From: Ischnura elegans
Taxonomy: Eukaryota > Arthropoda > Insecta > Odonata > Coenagrionidae
Assembly (NCBI RefSeq): GCF_921293095.1
Contig: NC_060251.1
Span: 59,847,585 to 59,911,584 of the forward strand
Direction of reading: 5' to 3'
DNA: 64,000 nucleotides
The notes under the pieces are model-generated. The model was not told the origin of the DNA, did not search any database, and was given only the letters and a program-made list of their open reading frames with translations. A program made the position numbers and the translations under genes. Positions within the stretch are counted from its first letter, which is position 1; every line of letters begins with the position of its first letter. Shown here in pieces: positions 1 through 13,100 of this stretch.

Positions 1-3000
1 AACGGGCGTTGTCATGTATCAGAACACTTCCAGAAGTCAGAATCTCTCTTCTTTTGTTTTGAATGGAAGTAGACGTAATGTTTAACACTGTTACACACTC
101 TAGCTACAGTGCATAAAAAATTCTCTTTTATCGGCATAAAGGTGAAGACATATGAATACTGAAGCCTTTCGTCGAGTTTTCTGGCTCTCTCTCCGCAGTG
201 CACCCTTGGCGGGAGAATAAATTGAGGCAGTGTAGATAATGAGATTTCTACTAACCTTAAACTAGCAACTTACGGTCTGAAATGACTTGAGGGTGTGGTA
301 CGGAGGACGCGCAATTGCCCTACCTGCGCAGTACCCGCCTGTCGCTTGTATGGTGTTTTTGATGAGCGATCGGAGTTAGAAAAATAACTGCCCTCGTACA
401 TTCATATTTTCTCGTAGAATATATTCAATGAGGATACGCAGAGCATGCACTGATGCTTGTTTCGATGTTCAACGAGGCTATTGTGTTCTGTTCTTTGAAA
501 TGTCATTGGCTTTTTTGTGAGACATGTTAAGTTACCATTCGACCGTCAGAGGTTCTCCGATCGTTCGTTGGGCATCTCATCGCTTTTATTAATGACCGCG
601 GTTGTCGGGCCTTGGCGTTTAGGAAAACGTTATTCCTCCTGAAAGGAAGAGACATAGTAGTCAGTGGTATTTTATGGCTTTTCAAGACGGTATTTTTTTG
701 TGCGCGAAGAACTCGAGTTCCAAGAATCATCCAGAGTTCGGACGTCTTGGCTCAGTGCTCCTCTGATGTTTCTTTTCATTCCCGTGATTCACCCCCCTCC
801 TCCTAATCCGCGCTCCACTCACCAGAGAGCGTTTTTGTCCGATTTTTTTCCTTCCCAAGTTTTGGCGTTGGCCATTGGGGAGGCAGCCGCGTATACTTAA
901 GGGGGCGATATTTATTTTAGTCTCTGCAGCCCTGCAAGTGTGTAATGGTCTATTTGTCAAGATGTGAGAGCGACGCACGCTCTTCAGTTTTTACCTATAG
1001 CTGCGCGGCAGTGGCAAAATTGTACGTTCTCATGAGTCGTTCGCTGTATCAGATGTAATAACGGGTGACAAATGCAGGTCTGGATTCAAGATTTTCTCGG
1101 GCGAGTAACTTGCAGCTCTAGTAGCGTGGCCTTAAAAGTGTCTGAATAAATTTCAAGGTTTAGTTCGGTGGAGGACTCTCCGTCGTCGCGACGTTTTATG
1201 TTTTTCCAACTCGGAGGAAATTTATGCTGATTTAACCGTACATTGTGTTAATGAGCATATACCATGGTTTCCATATGGCGTGAACTATCGAGGTTTCCTT
1301 GGATTTTGTCAGTTTACAGACTGCCCTTTAGTGTTAGACGCGGAAATTATTCGAGCCAGATCCATGTGTGTTGAAATAAATAGGTTTCGTGTTCGATTGT
1401 ATTCGAATATGCGGTTTTAAATTAGCGTGTGAATCTATGAATGCTAATTATAGCCATATTGATTAACATTCTTGTATTGAAGAGAAAAACATTGTGGTTT
1501 TACCAACGTCTTGTTCAACTTCCCTCGTGAGCGCGCTATCCCTTTCGGTAATACTATATTATGCCGTACCTTCTTCCAATCACAGGTTTTAAATTTTCCT
1601 TGCTTTTTCGAGGCAATTATGATTCCATTACCTTGCAAATGGAATTTAAAAGAGACTAATATAATTTTAAAAATATATTTTTTTGTTGAGGGAAGGCACA
1701 TACTTTATTCTCTAACAAAAGAAAAAAGTTAAATAATCTACTTTAAAAAATTATTAAATGAAAAAATATATGCAAATATTCAATATCCCAATGTTTTATA
1801 ATCTTTCTTTTTCCACGCAAACAACACTTTACACAGACAACGATACGCATGCGCCAATTTTATTTAAATGTTGTAAACTGGCTGCTTGTGGTGAGTTTTG
1901 ATCTTACCGGTACAGCAAAGTATACGTAAATTTAAGTAAATATATACACCGGTACAGCAAAGTATAAGTAAATTTCCTTCAAGCTCCTCAGTTGTTTTTA
2001 TGCTCTTGAAGTGGTCAATTTCATCATTGGTGGGGACTTACGTATTTTTATCTCGAAATTTTTATGGTGAAAAGAGTAGATATATGTCAGCATTTTCCTG
2101 TCTCTCAAATTTTTAAAATGTTAACCTCATGAATTACCCTAGTGTAAAATTTATTTATTTGTAAAATTGTTTCATATTTGGGTAAATTGTGGTAAGGGCA
2201 TTTTATACGTAGTATCATACTTACGGTGGTGTCAGTTTTTTCTGACTGAACTTTAGTGTTAGATGCAGGACATATGCGTCCTCTTAAGAGGTCAATTAGC
2301 CAGAGTACCCGCGTAGGTTCCTTTAGTTTGACTACTCCTTATCGCATCCCGTGTTTTCAAATGGACCCTAATGTTCCAAAGAGTATCTTTAATATTATTA
2401 GTTTAAAAAAATTTTATTTTATAAAAATTATGCTACCGAAGAATGATGAATATGAATTGGATCGAACGAGTAAGTAATGAGGAAGTGCTGAGAAGATTGG
2501 GAGAAAAGACAATTCTTCTAAAAGCTCTAAGGAAAATATGGGACGACTTAGTTGGTCGTATTCTTAGGTATGATGACCAGATGAAAAGAATCCTAGAAGG
2601 ACAGGTGGAAGGAATGAAGGGTAAGGGAAGGCCCCGAATGAGTTACATATGACAGATTATAAAGGATGAAATAGAGAAGTAATTCGTTGATATAAAAAGG
2701 CTGGTGAATAGGAGAGAGTAGGAATGGAGAACTGCGTCAAACCAATCTTAGGATTGTCGACTTATAGTGATTATGTTATAATGATGAAAAATTATGGTAT
2801 TGTTTTTTATCCGTCGACAAAGATATCGATGGAGAGGTATGCGTCTTCTTAACTAGAGTTCCCCTTTTCATTTACCTCGCTCGGCAGTGGCATGGGAGGA
2901 GGCAGAAGGGAACGGGAGGTGTGTAAGGTTCCTCATCCGTGAGAGATTCCCACGTCGGGATCTCGGCCGGGACGCGATGGATGTGGAGCGATTAGCAGCG

Positions 3001-3937
3001 CCCTTTGTAGCGATTGAAGTTCCGATTGACCGCCTGCGTTTTGTTTCAAATCCGAGAGACGTTCACATGGGTCTTGAGAATTTCCGGATTCTTTCGCCCT
3101 CACTTCCTTAAGTTTCCTTATCCCGGCAATATCCTTCCATTTTCGCTAAATTTTCAGTTGTTGAACTATTTTCTTGTTTCTTATGCTGCTTACATGGCAT
3201 TTTAAATTGGAAAAAATGTGGTGAATCAGCGTATGCAGTCAAGTTCATTTTATTTATCACTTCATATTTATCGTATGTGTATTTTATATACTTTATTCAT
3301 CCGAACTGAGTAAATGTTGCTTTCAGTATTATAATCAGGTAAAGTGTCAATAATGGGAGTCATCTGAATTCCTTGATGATAGTGTATTTGGGTAGGTGTA
3401 TTTCTATTCGTTTTTTCATGGAAATGTTTTTCCGAATCATCATGTCATTGTTGGAACTGAAATGGCTATATCTTGAGTTTTTCAGTATTGAGTCAAGAAC
3501 AGCTTATAACCAACGATATTACAATTCCAGACGTAAAAATATCCATTTATTTATACTCCATATATTCGTATTTGAGCATATAATAAGTGCGCATCGACTT
3601 CTTTGCATGGGTCCAAGATTAAAATGACAAAAATATAAATATCTGATTGACAACCACGGTAATGTTTCTTTTCATGCTGTTCATTTTTATTGGAAATTCA
3701 GTTTCATTTAGATTTTGTGCTCTCGAACGAGGAAAAGTGTTTGTATTTTAATAGAATGTATTTATGAGTACTGACTTTGCTAACTGTTCCATTTCCTGTA
3801 TTAACACGGAAGTTGAAGTTTTAATGTTGGCCTCGTCTTCGGGTTACTTCGCAGCCACTATGCAGGTGCGTTCTTGTTTAAATATTTCCTCTGAGACCTC
3901 ACTAATATTTTCCCCGATCTTCTTTTGTCCTCCGCAG
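1..3937. other. Region upstream of the first recognised glypican exon
   Basis: No convincing exon was recognised. A LINE fragment lies at 2427-2760, and a short direct duplication (CCGGTACAGCAAAGTATA) at about 1908 and 1951. Open frames at 612-978 and 2887-3111 lack splice context, signal-peptide character or family resemblance. Part or all of this may be the first glypican intron. The missing first coding exon could also be hidden here. Confidence 0.5.
2427..2760 (+). mobile_element. LINE 3'-end fragment
   Basis: Translation gives WIERVSNEEVLRRLGEKTIL, then VGRILRYDDQMKRILEGQVE and GKGRPRMSYI, followed by stops. Such W-x-x-R-x-x-N-E-E-V-L-R-R and R-G-R-P-R blocks are the C-terminal end of non-LTR retrotransposon ORF2 proteins common in arthropods. 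The trailing ASNQS-like end and absence of upstream RT mark a 5'-truncated, decayed copy. Confidence 0.8.
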
Positions 3938-4114
3938 GTGTGGAGGTGGGCGGGATGCTGTGTCTGCCGCCGAACACGGGCGACCCGATGTGCTGCACGG
4001 AGGCCATCGAGAGGCGGCTCAGCAAGAAGAGCAGGGCGGCCTTCGACCGGGTGCTCACCGACCAATTGAGCCGGGTCTCCTCGCTCCTCACCACGCGAGC
4101 CACCAAGTTCGACG
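3938..4114 (+). CDS. dlp: Glypican exon (N-terminal Cys-rich part)
   Basis: The exon follows a pyrimidine-rich acceptor ending CCGCAG and ends at GACG before GTAAGC. It enters with two bases completing a split codon and leaves in phase 1. It encodes the start of the glypican core, with LCLPP and MCC cysteines followed by a charged helix ([15 protein letters not shown]) and TRATKFD. In vertebrate glypicans the CC follows the mature N-terminus closely, so only the signal peptide and a short N-terminal stretch are missing. The exon is clearly GC-richer than its surroundings, as expected of conserved coding sequence. Confidence 0.92.
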
Positions 4115-7100
4115 GTAAGCTAAATACTTTAAAATTCTCATTTAAGATTTCACTTGTTGCTTCAGAGGGAAAAGTTCGTAAATCCCAAGGAGGTTTTAAG
4201 TATCTGGAGGCGCTGTATTCGAGTTTTAAGCGTGGTCGGAATTCTGCCATCTTGGTTGGACAATTTTCGGACTTATGCTAGTCTCAAACAGTGTGCGTAT
4301 ATAATCAAGTATTCTATTCCCTATATCGCCTCTGGTTTATAAAATGAAAATGCAACAATCTCTTCTTGATTGTCGTCGGAGTTTTCCGATCGTTCGTCAT
4401 ACTACTGTGTATATTAAACTGTCCATATAGTCATGTTGTGGTGATAATATATCGTCGTGAACATACTTTCGTACTATTATTGCGACCGGTCCGCTATCGC
4501 AAGATTTCCATTGGCTGTAATCTTGTTAATTACCAGTAGAAGTGCAGGGGAATGGATATTTTACACTTGTAAAATGTTATTTTCGGCTAAGCTAGTTGCA
4601 CAGCATAACCGTGGTGATTGACAATAATTTCTCCTTGGGAAAAGATATTCGAGGCACATTTTCACGAAGCCTTCCCATAATGATAGAAAAAAGGTTTAAT
4701 GAGTTCGTTTCCGATAGTTGATTTTAGCGTAACAACGGTCGTGATCGAATATTTCACCAAATAGTTAGCATGGCTCTTATAGCATTATCAATGTTTCGGT
4801 CAAAGTAGGCGTGGCTACCCTACCCAAGCACCCCCATTCCTGCCACACTGCGCTCAACGCTCGGAACCAGTGGTGCCCCCTCCAGTATATTTGCAACCTC
4901 CATAGTAAATCCTCCTCGTGAAGTATGAAGTGAAAAAAATACAGAAGGATAGAATGTTGCCATAAATATTACTCGAGCTCTCTCTCTTAGCCCTGGCCCG
5001 GGGGAAGAGGGGGCCGGATTGTGGCCTCACCCGGGCCAGGTTAAATAAAACGAAAAGTCAAGTCAAGTCTCATAAAATTAAAATTTTAGCTAGGACCATT
5101 CTTTGGAAGTAGTAGCCGTCGTGGGAAAAATATCGCGAGAAACGGTCATTATTTCCCGTCAACATTGGAGCGATCGCTGGAGCTGTCCCTCGAAAGGGAT
5201 GGATCGAAATGATCGTGTGATTCAGGCTTTAGACGTAGTTAATTTTTTTAGGAATACTATTAATCAATGAATGATTTTAAATAAATAATTTATAAAAATA
5301 GTTGCTCGTGCAAGCATACGATAAGCATAAGCTAACTGCGAGAGGACGTTAGCAAAAGCATCGGAATTAATCTTCAAAGACGGTACAAGTGTTAAGAGCT
5401 ACGAAAGAAGGATAATTAGTGTACAAATGTAATTGTCATAACAAATGGGGACACTCATCAAGAACTAATTTTTTTTTTAAGGAATAAGCTTTTGCCAGCT
5501 ATATGAACTTAGGTAATGTATACGTAAAATGTCATCTAGAACTAATATATTTAAAATAATCAGCCTTTGCCAGCTATGTGAGCATAATATATACCTGCAA
5601 TGTCATCTACAACTAATATTTAAAAAAAATGGGTCTTTGCCTGCTAAATGAGCTAAATATATATGTTCAATGTTCTATAACTAATGTATTTTAAGGAATC
5701 TGACTTAGTGGTATAGACCTATATAGCTATATGGACATAATATGTACGTTTAGTGTCACATAAAATAAATATTTTGTAAGGAATCAGCTATTGCTATGTT
5801 TATGAGAATAATATATACGTTCACTGCCCGTGGTTAAGATGGCTGAGGATTATCATCGGATCCTGTTGGTCTGGTTGCGCTACTGCGTTTGGAGGAACGT
5901 CGGGAAGAAGATAGGTCATAGCTTCCAGGAAGATTTCAAGGAATATATCCTTAGAGGAAATCTACAGCGTTGGGATGGAGACGTAATGAGACCCTGAGGA
6001 ACGTCGTTTTGGGAGTACGGATGACCTGGTTCGCGGAAGCACAGGTGGTCGATGTTACCACGGAAACGTGACGTCTTACTCAGCAACAATCGGGACCCCT
6101 CGCTGTTGATTTCCAACCGGCATGACAGCCAGGGAGTTTGAAGGCGCATTCAGAGGCAGACGGCGTCATAAAGGGGCGGTAGTTCTCTGGGATTTATTGG
6201 GCTTTGAGAATGCCGCCAAAAGCACCTACGGTGTCTCCGGAAAATTTTTCGGCTATTACAACTTCACTGCTTTTTTTGATGGTTTCGCCGGAATTTTCAC
6301 CGTTCTTCCGTAAAAGATCCTTCGTGGGTGGGGTATTCTTTTCGCCTTTAGTTCGGCCGACGGAATTCGTAATGCTGCGAAGATTCTTCTGGCGCTGCGT
6401 CTGCAAGGTTTTCATTCGGGTTTCCTCTTGCAAATTTCTTTCTCAACGGTCTAGAAATCCTGCGGGAGCTTTTTTGCCGGTGAGGCAAAAATATTTTAAG
6501 GGGACGCACCAGTCTTGCTTAATCAGTCTTTTTTCGTTGCGTAGCTATCATATACTTTTTCAAAAAGTTAGTTATCATCTTGAAATTTTCCGAATACTTT
6601 GTTGATACTGGCAAACCTAACATTTTTAATATTGACTTTCGTTAAGGTGGCATTTGATGAGTTATAGTTGTTGATGAAGTTGTTTCATTGAGTTGGGTTA
6701 ATACTATTGGAATTAAAAAAATGTTTCTGGTGAAAAAAGAAGAACAATATTCATATAAAGGAAGAAAAGCTTCCCACCTCATTAGTTGTTTTCATCAATA
6801 TTCAGTGAACCCTTGTAAATGTTTTATTGCGTACCAAATTTGAATGAGTTACCTAAATATTTTTTCGGGTATTTCCTAAAATTTAGCAGGCAAATGTTGA
6901 CAAGAAAACTCTACACATTATATGTATCTTAAGATTATGGTGTAAAGTTTGAGCAAATAATGCGGTAGGAAAAAGGGAGAATACGACCCGTGGAGCTCGA
7001 GTTATGCATCTTCCGAAGCGAAGAAAAATATTCCGGACTTAACGATATCTAACGAAATTGTCGTGCCTGCGACACAAGCATTCAATTGAATGTATTCACG

Positions 7101-10100
7101 CCCGCTGGGTGTGATGTGAGCTCACTAATGTAGTCTAATGAAATCTTTAACTTTGCTAAACTAAAACTCCAGAGTATCTACTGTAATGACACGAGTGTAG
7201 TGAAACCGACATGCATTTAATATAAGGGTGGAATTATTTACATTTTGTGGTTTTTAATTGTTATGTCTTTTACTCAAGCATCGTCTGGCACTATTGGCTG
7301 ATGACTATAAGCGTCCGAAAAACGATGTTGTATTCGAGTGAAGACTACGCATCGCTCAAACTCGGCCATTTGTGTTTTGTATTTTTTTGTGTGTTGTAAC
7401 TTTTGTAATATGAAACTTATCATCTTGAACTGTTCAGAATATATAGAGTAGACCCATGTCAACCTTTCCTTTTCCTCAAATATAAGTTTTACCTCAGAAA
7501 ATTGCTGCGGAAAATGTTACGAATTTAGATCCAGTATATACTGATGAGGGTCTACTTATTTTTTATTCATTAAAGTATCTTGCCGATTAAAGTAAGTTGG
7601 TGTGGAATATTATTTAACAGGTACTCTGACAGTCTACCCTCCCTTAATGGACTTCCCTCTTCAATTCACCTTATGGCCTACTCTATGTCATTCTATCTAA
7701 AAAAAATCTTATTCTCTTCCTTCCTCTTCTTCGTTTTCCCAGCATTCTACCTTCTAACACCGTTTTCAGCATTCCCTCTCCGTCAGTACTCGCTCGATCC
7801 ATACCTTCTATCTTTTCCGTATCTCATCTGGAAGTTGTCTCTCCTCACCCACCATGTCTTCGTCGTTCCTCGTCCTGTCCGTCCGCTTCACCTTCTCCAT
7901 TCTTCTCCACACCCACATCCTGAACTCCTCCAGTCTTCTCTCGTACGCCTTCCTAATCGTCCACATTTACACACCGTAAAGCGCTACGCTCCAGATCATA
8001 CTTTGGGTCTATTTCAGTGCCCTGAAAATTTCAGCGCTTTATAACTGGGATCTGATTGCTATTTTTATGTGCGTCAATAGATCACCTTAGTCACTAGAAT
8101 CAACCTGGGGATTGAAACAATAAGCAATGAATTTATGTGATCCTTTTCTATCATCCATTTACTGTAAAGTGTTGAATTTTTGTGAGTCTCCTATTTGTAC
8201 TAGTGACAAAAAGTATATTCCGTGTCTCCATCTGAGAAAATGAGAAAAGAGAGCTCGAGTCGGTATGCAGCTCGCGTAGTTGGTGGAGATCAAATCAATG
8301 AACTGAAGGTTGTATTTGATTTCATTTCAGAATTTTTTCGGGATCTTCTGGAAACTTCCAAGAAAGACTTCCACGAGATGTTCAAGAGGACGTATGGTGT
8401 CATCTATGAGCAGAATTCCTACGTGTTCACTGACCTGTTCGAAAAGTTGGAGAAGTACTACGCACGAGGGAATATCGAACTGGCGGATGCAATGGATAAC
8501 TTCTTTGCGACCCTCTACCAAAAGATGTTCACAGTGCTCAACCAGCAGTATCACTTCGACTCAAAGTAAGTCAGTTTTTATTGGGCATCTATGACTACCT
8601 AAGTTCAAGGTAGCCTTGAAATAAAACATAACGGATTCCCCAAGTGTGTCTTTAATATGTTTTTAGTTATTGTAGATATCATTCCTGTATTAATTTAGAT
8701 GCTTTTGCGTTTATCATCGTAAGTAGAGTTAAGGAACCTAATACCACTATCGTTTTTGGTGACTTATAATTGAAGTTGGTGGTAGACATATGCTAATATG
8801 GTAATATTTTATGCTAGGAATAATGGGTCTTTATTGTTGCGCAGCGTCTCATTAGTCTCACTAGTCTCAGATACTTGGACTCACACTACCCAACTCAAGG
8901 GTAAGGGGTATTCAAACTTTTTTTATAACTTATTTACTTGATGGATAAATTACTTATAAATGAGGAAATTTGTGTGCCAGACGCTATTTTTTTGGAAAAA
9001 TCTATTATAGATTCATGAAAACTCATCCAACATGAAAAATGTATGCATAGTTTTCGTTTCCAAGTTGTAGGTGGGGTATATTTGAGCTCATGTATCTCTA
9101 ATTCATTGCAAGTCACATTCGTGACTCGGAAATTTCGAGTCCTTTGAGTAGAGCACCGATGATTCCTTCCATAGCGGTATTTTAGCTGTCCTTTGTTGAT
9201 GGTTTATTTTCAATGCGATTTCCTTTTTCAGCGATTCGGTCATAAGCCACGTAATACGGATTTTCCGATCGGCGCGGCGTCTGGGCATATCGCGTGCCTT
9301 ATCGAAAAGAATGAAAAAATTTCGGGAGCGATCATAATTTCGCGTGCCAGTCAGATGCGACGAGAGATTGACAAACTCTCGTGACCAGTGGTCCGAGTAA
9401 AATGCCGTACGCGGAGTGTGTTTTCTTTCTCTTGTTTTTTTTTTCACTTTCAACGAGGTGCTCCGTCGTCGTCGCTAGGCCGGGAAATGCGCGAGATAAT
9501 TGCCAAGCGCCTCACGCGTATCCACGCGTCACTGATGCGTGTACTCGGCTCAATCGCGTGCCTTCGCTACGAGACACGCGTCGCTGGCTCTTTTCCGTGT
9601 TCTAGAGCCAGAGGCACGTAGAAGGCCGTGTCGCCCCCTTTGGGAAACGATTGTCAAATGCGACCGTAGATTGGTATCTATTTGACTCTTTCATATTAAG
9701 GACTAGGTTATTGCTCGATCCCACGTTTCTTCCATCGTGGTGCAATTTTTTTCTCCTGGTATCTTTAAATAGGGTAGTTTCCTTCATCAAAGAAAACGAA
9801 AGTCATTGATTGCGATTCGTTGCCCACCATTACTGTATTCATAATATACAAATTATTTCGTTTTAGAAATACCGGTTTAGACGAATGGCAATGGTCCATT
9901 TTTATCCTCATTTGAAAAGGGCCAGATTGGCGCCCATACGATATCACTCCACGTGACGTCACAGGGGCCTAGTTTCTATACGAGAAGATAGGAGTTATAC
10001 GTCGTCTGAGGTTACCAATGCATGCATGAGGCGCAGAGCTCAGGGAAACATGTCTTAATAATCACTTATTAAAACTGGCTAAGGTCGGAAAGTTTTCTTC

Positions 10101-13100
10101 ATTTGATAAGGTATTAATAATCCTTATTTAAACCAAGCGCTACCAGCCAGCAGGGTACTCAGCTACCCGCTAGCAGCCTGCGTCGTATCAGCGCTCAACT
10201 CGCCTCAAGGTCACCTCACAAGGCGGCAGCGGGAACCAGAAATATGTCACACGGAGAGATTTCCCGACATTCATACTTACGCGTCGCGTTTTCGCGCGCT
10301 AGAAAATTTTCACTTTTCATTTAATCGCGAAAAATAGATATCGTCATTTAAAAATCTAAAAGCGTGAAATACGTACTCCAGGAGTAATAATCTTTCGATT
10401 TAGGCATTAAAAAAGTAATAGGAAACCACCCTATTGGCTATCCGAATGAACGGTACTCAAATCGTCAAATAAGCTTTCTGATCATCTTCACGATACCTTT
10501 CCCATTTTCGAGGGAAATAAGTTATGAGTGTATATTCTTAGAATAGATGCTTTCTTACGGATAATTTTTTAGTTTTTCAGTTAGTAATGTAGTCGGACAT
10601 TTCCCGGGTGATTAAGGTCAAAATTTGCTAATTGTGATTGGGTTATTGGGAAGGAAATTGATGTCATTAAGAATACCTTTGTTGATTAATTTTCTTCATT
10701 GACACATACAAGTTCTTTAGGAGGGATGGGATGACTAACTGCTATGCTTACAGAACGCGTGTTCTAATTTACTATAAATTCTCATTTTAGCTCTCAGGTT
10801 GAGGAATTCGAGAAATCTCTTTTTGTTTTCTGTGGTAGTTGAATAAAGATAAAGCTAAAAACAATACTTTGATAAATTCTTTTGATAACATTAGAATTTC
10901 ATTTTTATATCATTTTCTTTGCGAGTAGTCCATAAAATGCTATTTTTTGTTGTTTTAAATATGTTTTCTTATCGTCATAGGGCTCTTGCGCTTACGGCCG
11001 AAATTAAAAAAGAATACCTCCAAGGTGTGTTTTTATTGCCGCAGTTTTAGGATGATTTTTCTGTATACGATCCAATTCAGACAAAAATGGCATGGTTCTG
11101 TGTTATGGAGGTGCTTTGATCAGAAGTCAAATTCTCCACCGAGAGTGCTCTGGCCAATGGTTGCGTTTGCCTAAGCGAAAATTTGTGTCCGGCGACGGCA
11201 TATCGTACGATACATTTTTTAGCTCTTATCATTGTGTGGGAGCTGCGAATCCCCTCGAATAAGGAGATGGTACTATTACGCGTATGATAAAAGCTAAGTA
11301 AAATTTCTGTCTTCCTAACTGTAAGTGGTGGAGGTCCCTGTAAATGTACCGACCCCTGTGAGGTAGTTTCCTGTTTCGTGATTTTGACTGATTTAAGACC
11401 GTTTTTTTTAAACTGATTTTTATCGAGGTAATAGCCTCGTATCGATCGTACGGCAATCAGGTAAATTTTTGAGCCTCTTTAAGACAGCCTATCGATGATC
11501 AGATGGTTCAGCGTTTATGATTTTTGTCGGGATTTAGTGCCAGCACCGTCTTAAGGCCTGTATAAAAATTGAATAGCGGAAAATTTGCTCTTGCGTTTAT
11601 GGATCCTTTGTCCGAAATTTATCTGGTTTGTAATAAAACATTATACTTCTATTGGATTTCCAATGCCTTTAATTTAATAATATTTAATAAGGGTGTCATA
11701 AAATTGATCCCGCCGGTGTATTACACTCAGCTTTTGAATTTAATTGAGTGATCTGTCGCTGTTTAATCAAAAATGTCTCTACTTTATGTGGCTGTGGTTA
11801 TCTAAAGTGTTTGAGGTAGATTACAGCATATACGATGTGATTCACTTTTCCTTACCGATCTTTTAAGCTAATTACATTTGGAAATGCTCTAGTATTTTAA
11901 CAGATGGCTTTGAAGGTTGAATTTTTTCAGAATTCTTGCCGTAGGAGGATTTGCATATGTTTAATCTGTAATTTATATAGTGTGACCTACCTTTAGACAG
12001 GTTTGGCCTCGCACTTTACATGTTCATGTATGACCCGATTTCCCTCTCGCCATATTGACGCCAACGTGTGTATTGCTTCCTCACCTCTTGCGTGAAATCG
12101 TTTTAACGGAGCATTTTATGGTCGTCAACAGTTTCATTGGAGTTTCTGTGACTTTTGAGCTCCTCGAAGACTTGACAGGCAGTTTATTTAAAGTCTTCAG
12201 TGTATTTTTTGTCGTCATTTAAGTTCTCCTTTAACGAGTAAACACTCGTTAGCAACGGAGGTCTGCCAAAGACGTACCACAAATACTGTATGCCCGGACA
12301 CATCTAATCATTTGTAAATCGCTGTTTTTCCTTTCCGGATATGAGAATTATTAGCTGGTTATTATGGTAGAATTATTTCCTTTTCAGGGTCATATCTCTT
12401 AGTTTTTTTAAGTCTTCTTACCATTAATACTGTTTGTCGTAAATATCTGAATTAATTTCATCAAAATTCATACTCTGATCTTTCCTATCGCTTGCCAAAA
12501 ATTGGCCTTCTATCACCCATAATGCATGTTCTTACAATTCAAATAGACCAGATTGTACCTAATTTTTAGTTTCCCCTGCCCATTCTTGTCTCACCAATCA
12601 AAAAAATATCAAGAGCCAAGCAATCGGTGTGATGTAACAGTTCCATAATTACTGAGAAATTTTGGGATGGATTGCTCCAAATTTTAGTGAAATCGAAGGG
12701 CTGTGACCGCGTTAATTGACACTTTAACATTTTTATCTTCTCCATTGAAAATTATTTAATATTATACATTTTATTAGTTATATAGCAAGAATTTTATTAC
12801 AAAATTTTCAATTCAAATTATTATAGCGAGTTTTCTTTTGCGACGAGATGCGATTTGGGTATTACATGGGTGAGTTGAACAGAGCTGAAAAGGAATGAGG
12901 AAGTGCTAGATATGGTGGGTTTGGTGAGGGAAGCGTTTTTGAAAAACGTCTTTGAGGTTTAATGAAGGATATTAGGCATTTCTCCCTATTAAAGGTAGGA
13001 ATTCATAGTGGGAGGGATGCTAGCTGGGATGAATAGCAAAGTGTTTATATTTTTTCCTATCCTAAGCGTCAGAATGTATGTAGTACGTGTGACCAATTAT

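Larger units (their letters stand above)
4115..8330 (+). other. Glypican intron (4.2 kb)
   Basis: Bounded by GTAAGC and TTTCAG. It contains a retroposon-like 3' tail (4974-5068), a five-copy minisatellite (5455-5826) and a minus-strand LINE fragment (7617-8010). I see nothing gene-like in the remainder. Confidence 0.85.

Noticed and set aside
5455..5826. CRISPR-like array
   Set aside because: Units are long, diverged and contiguous with no unique spacers, and the genome is animal.
8222..8330. Extension of the glypican exon upstream to an ATG
   Set aside because: An ATTTCAG acceptor at 8330 with matching phase gives the correct family junction. The upstream text does not resemble glypicans.
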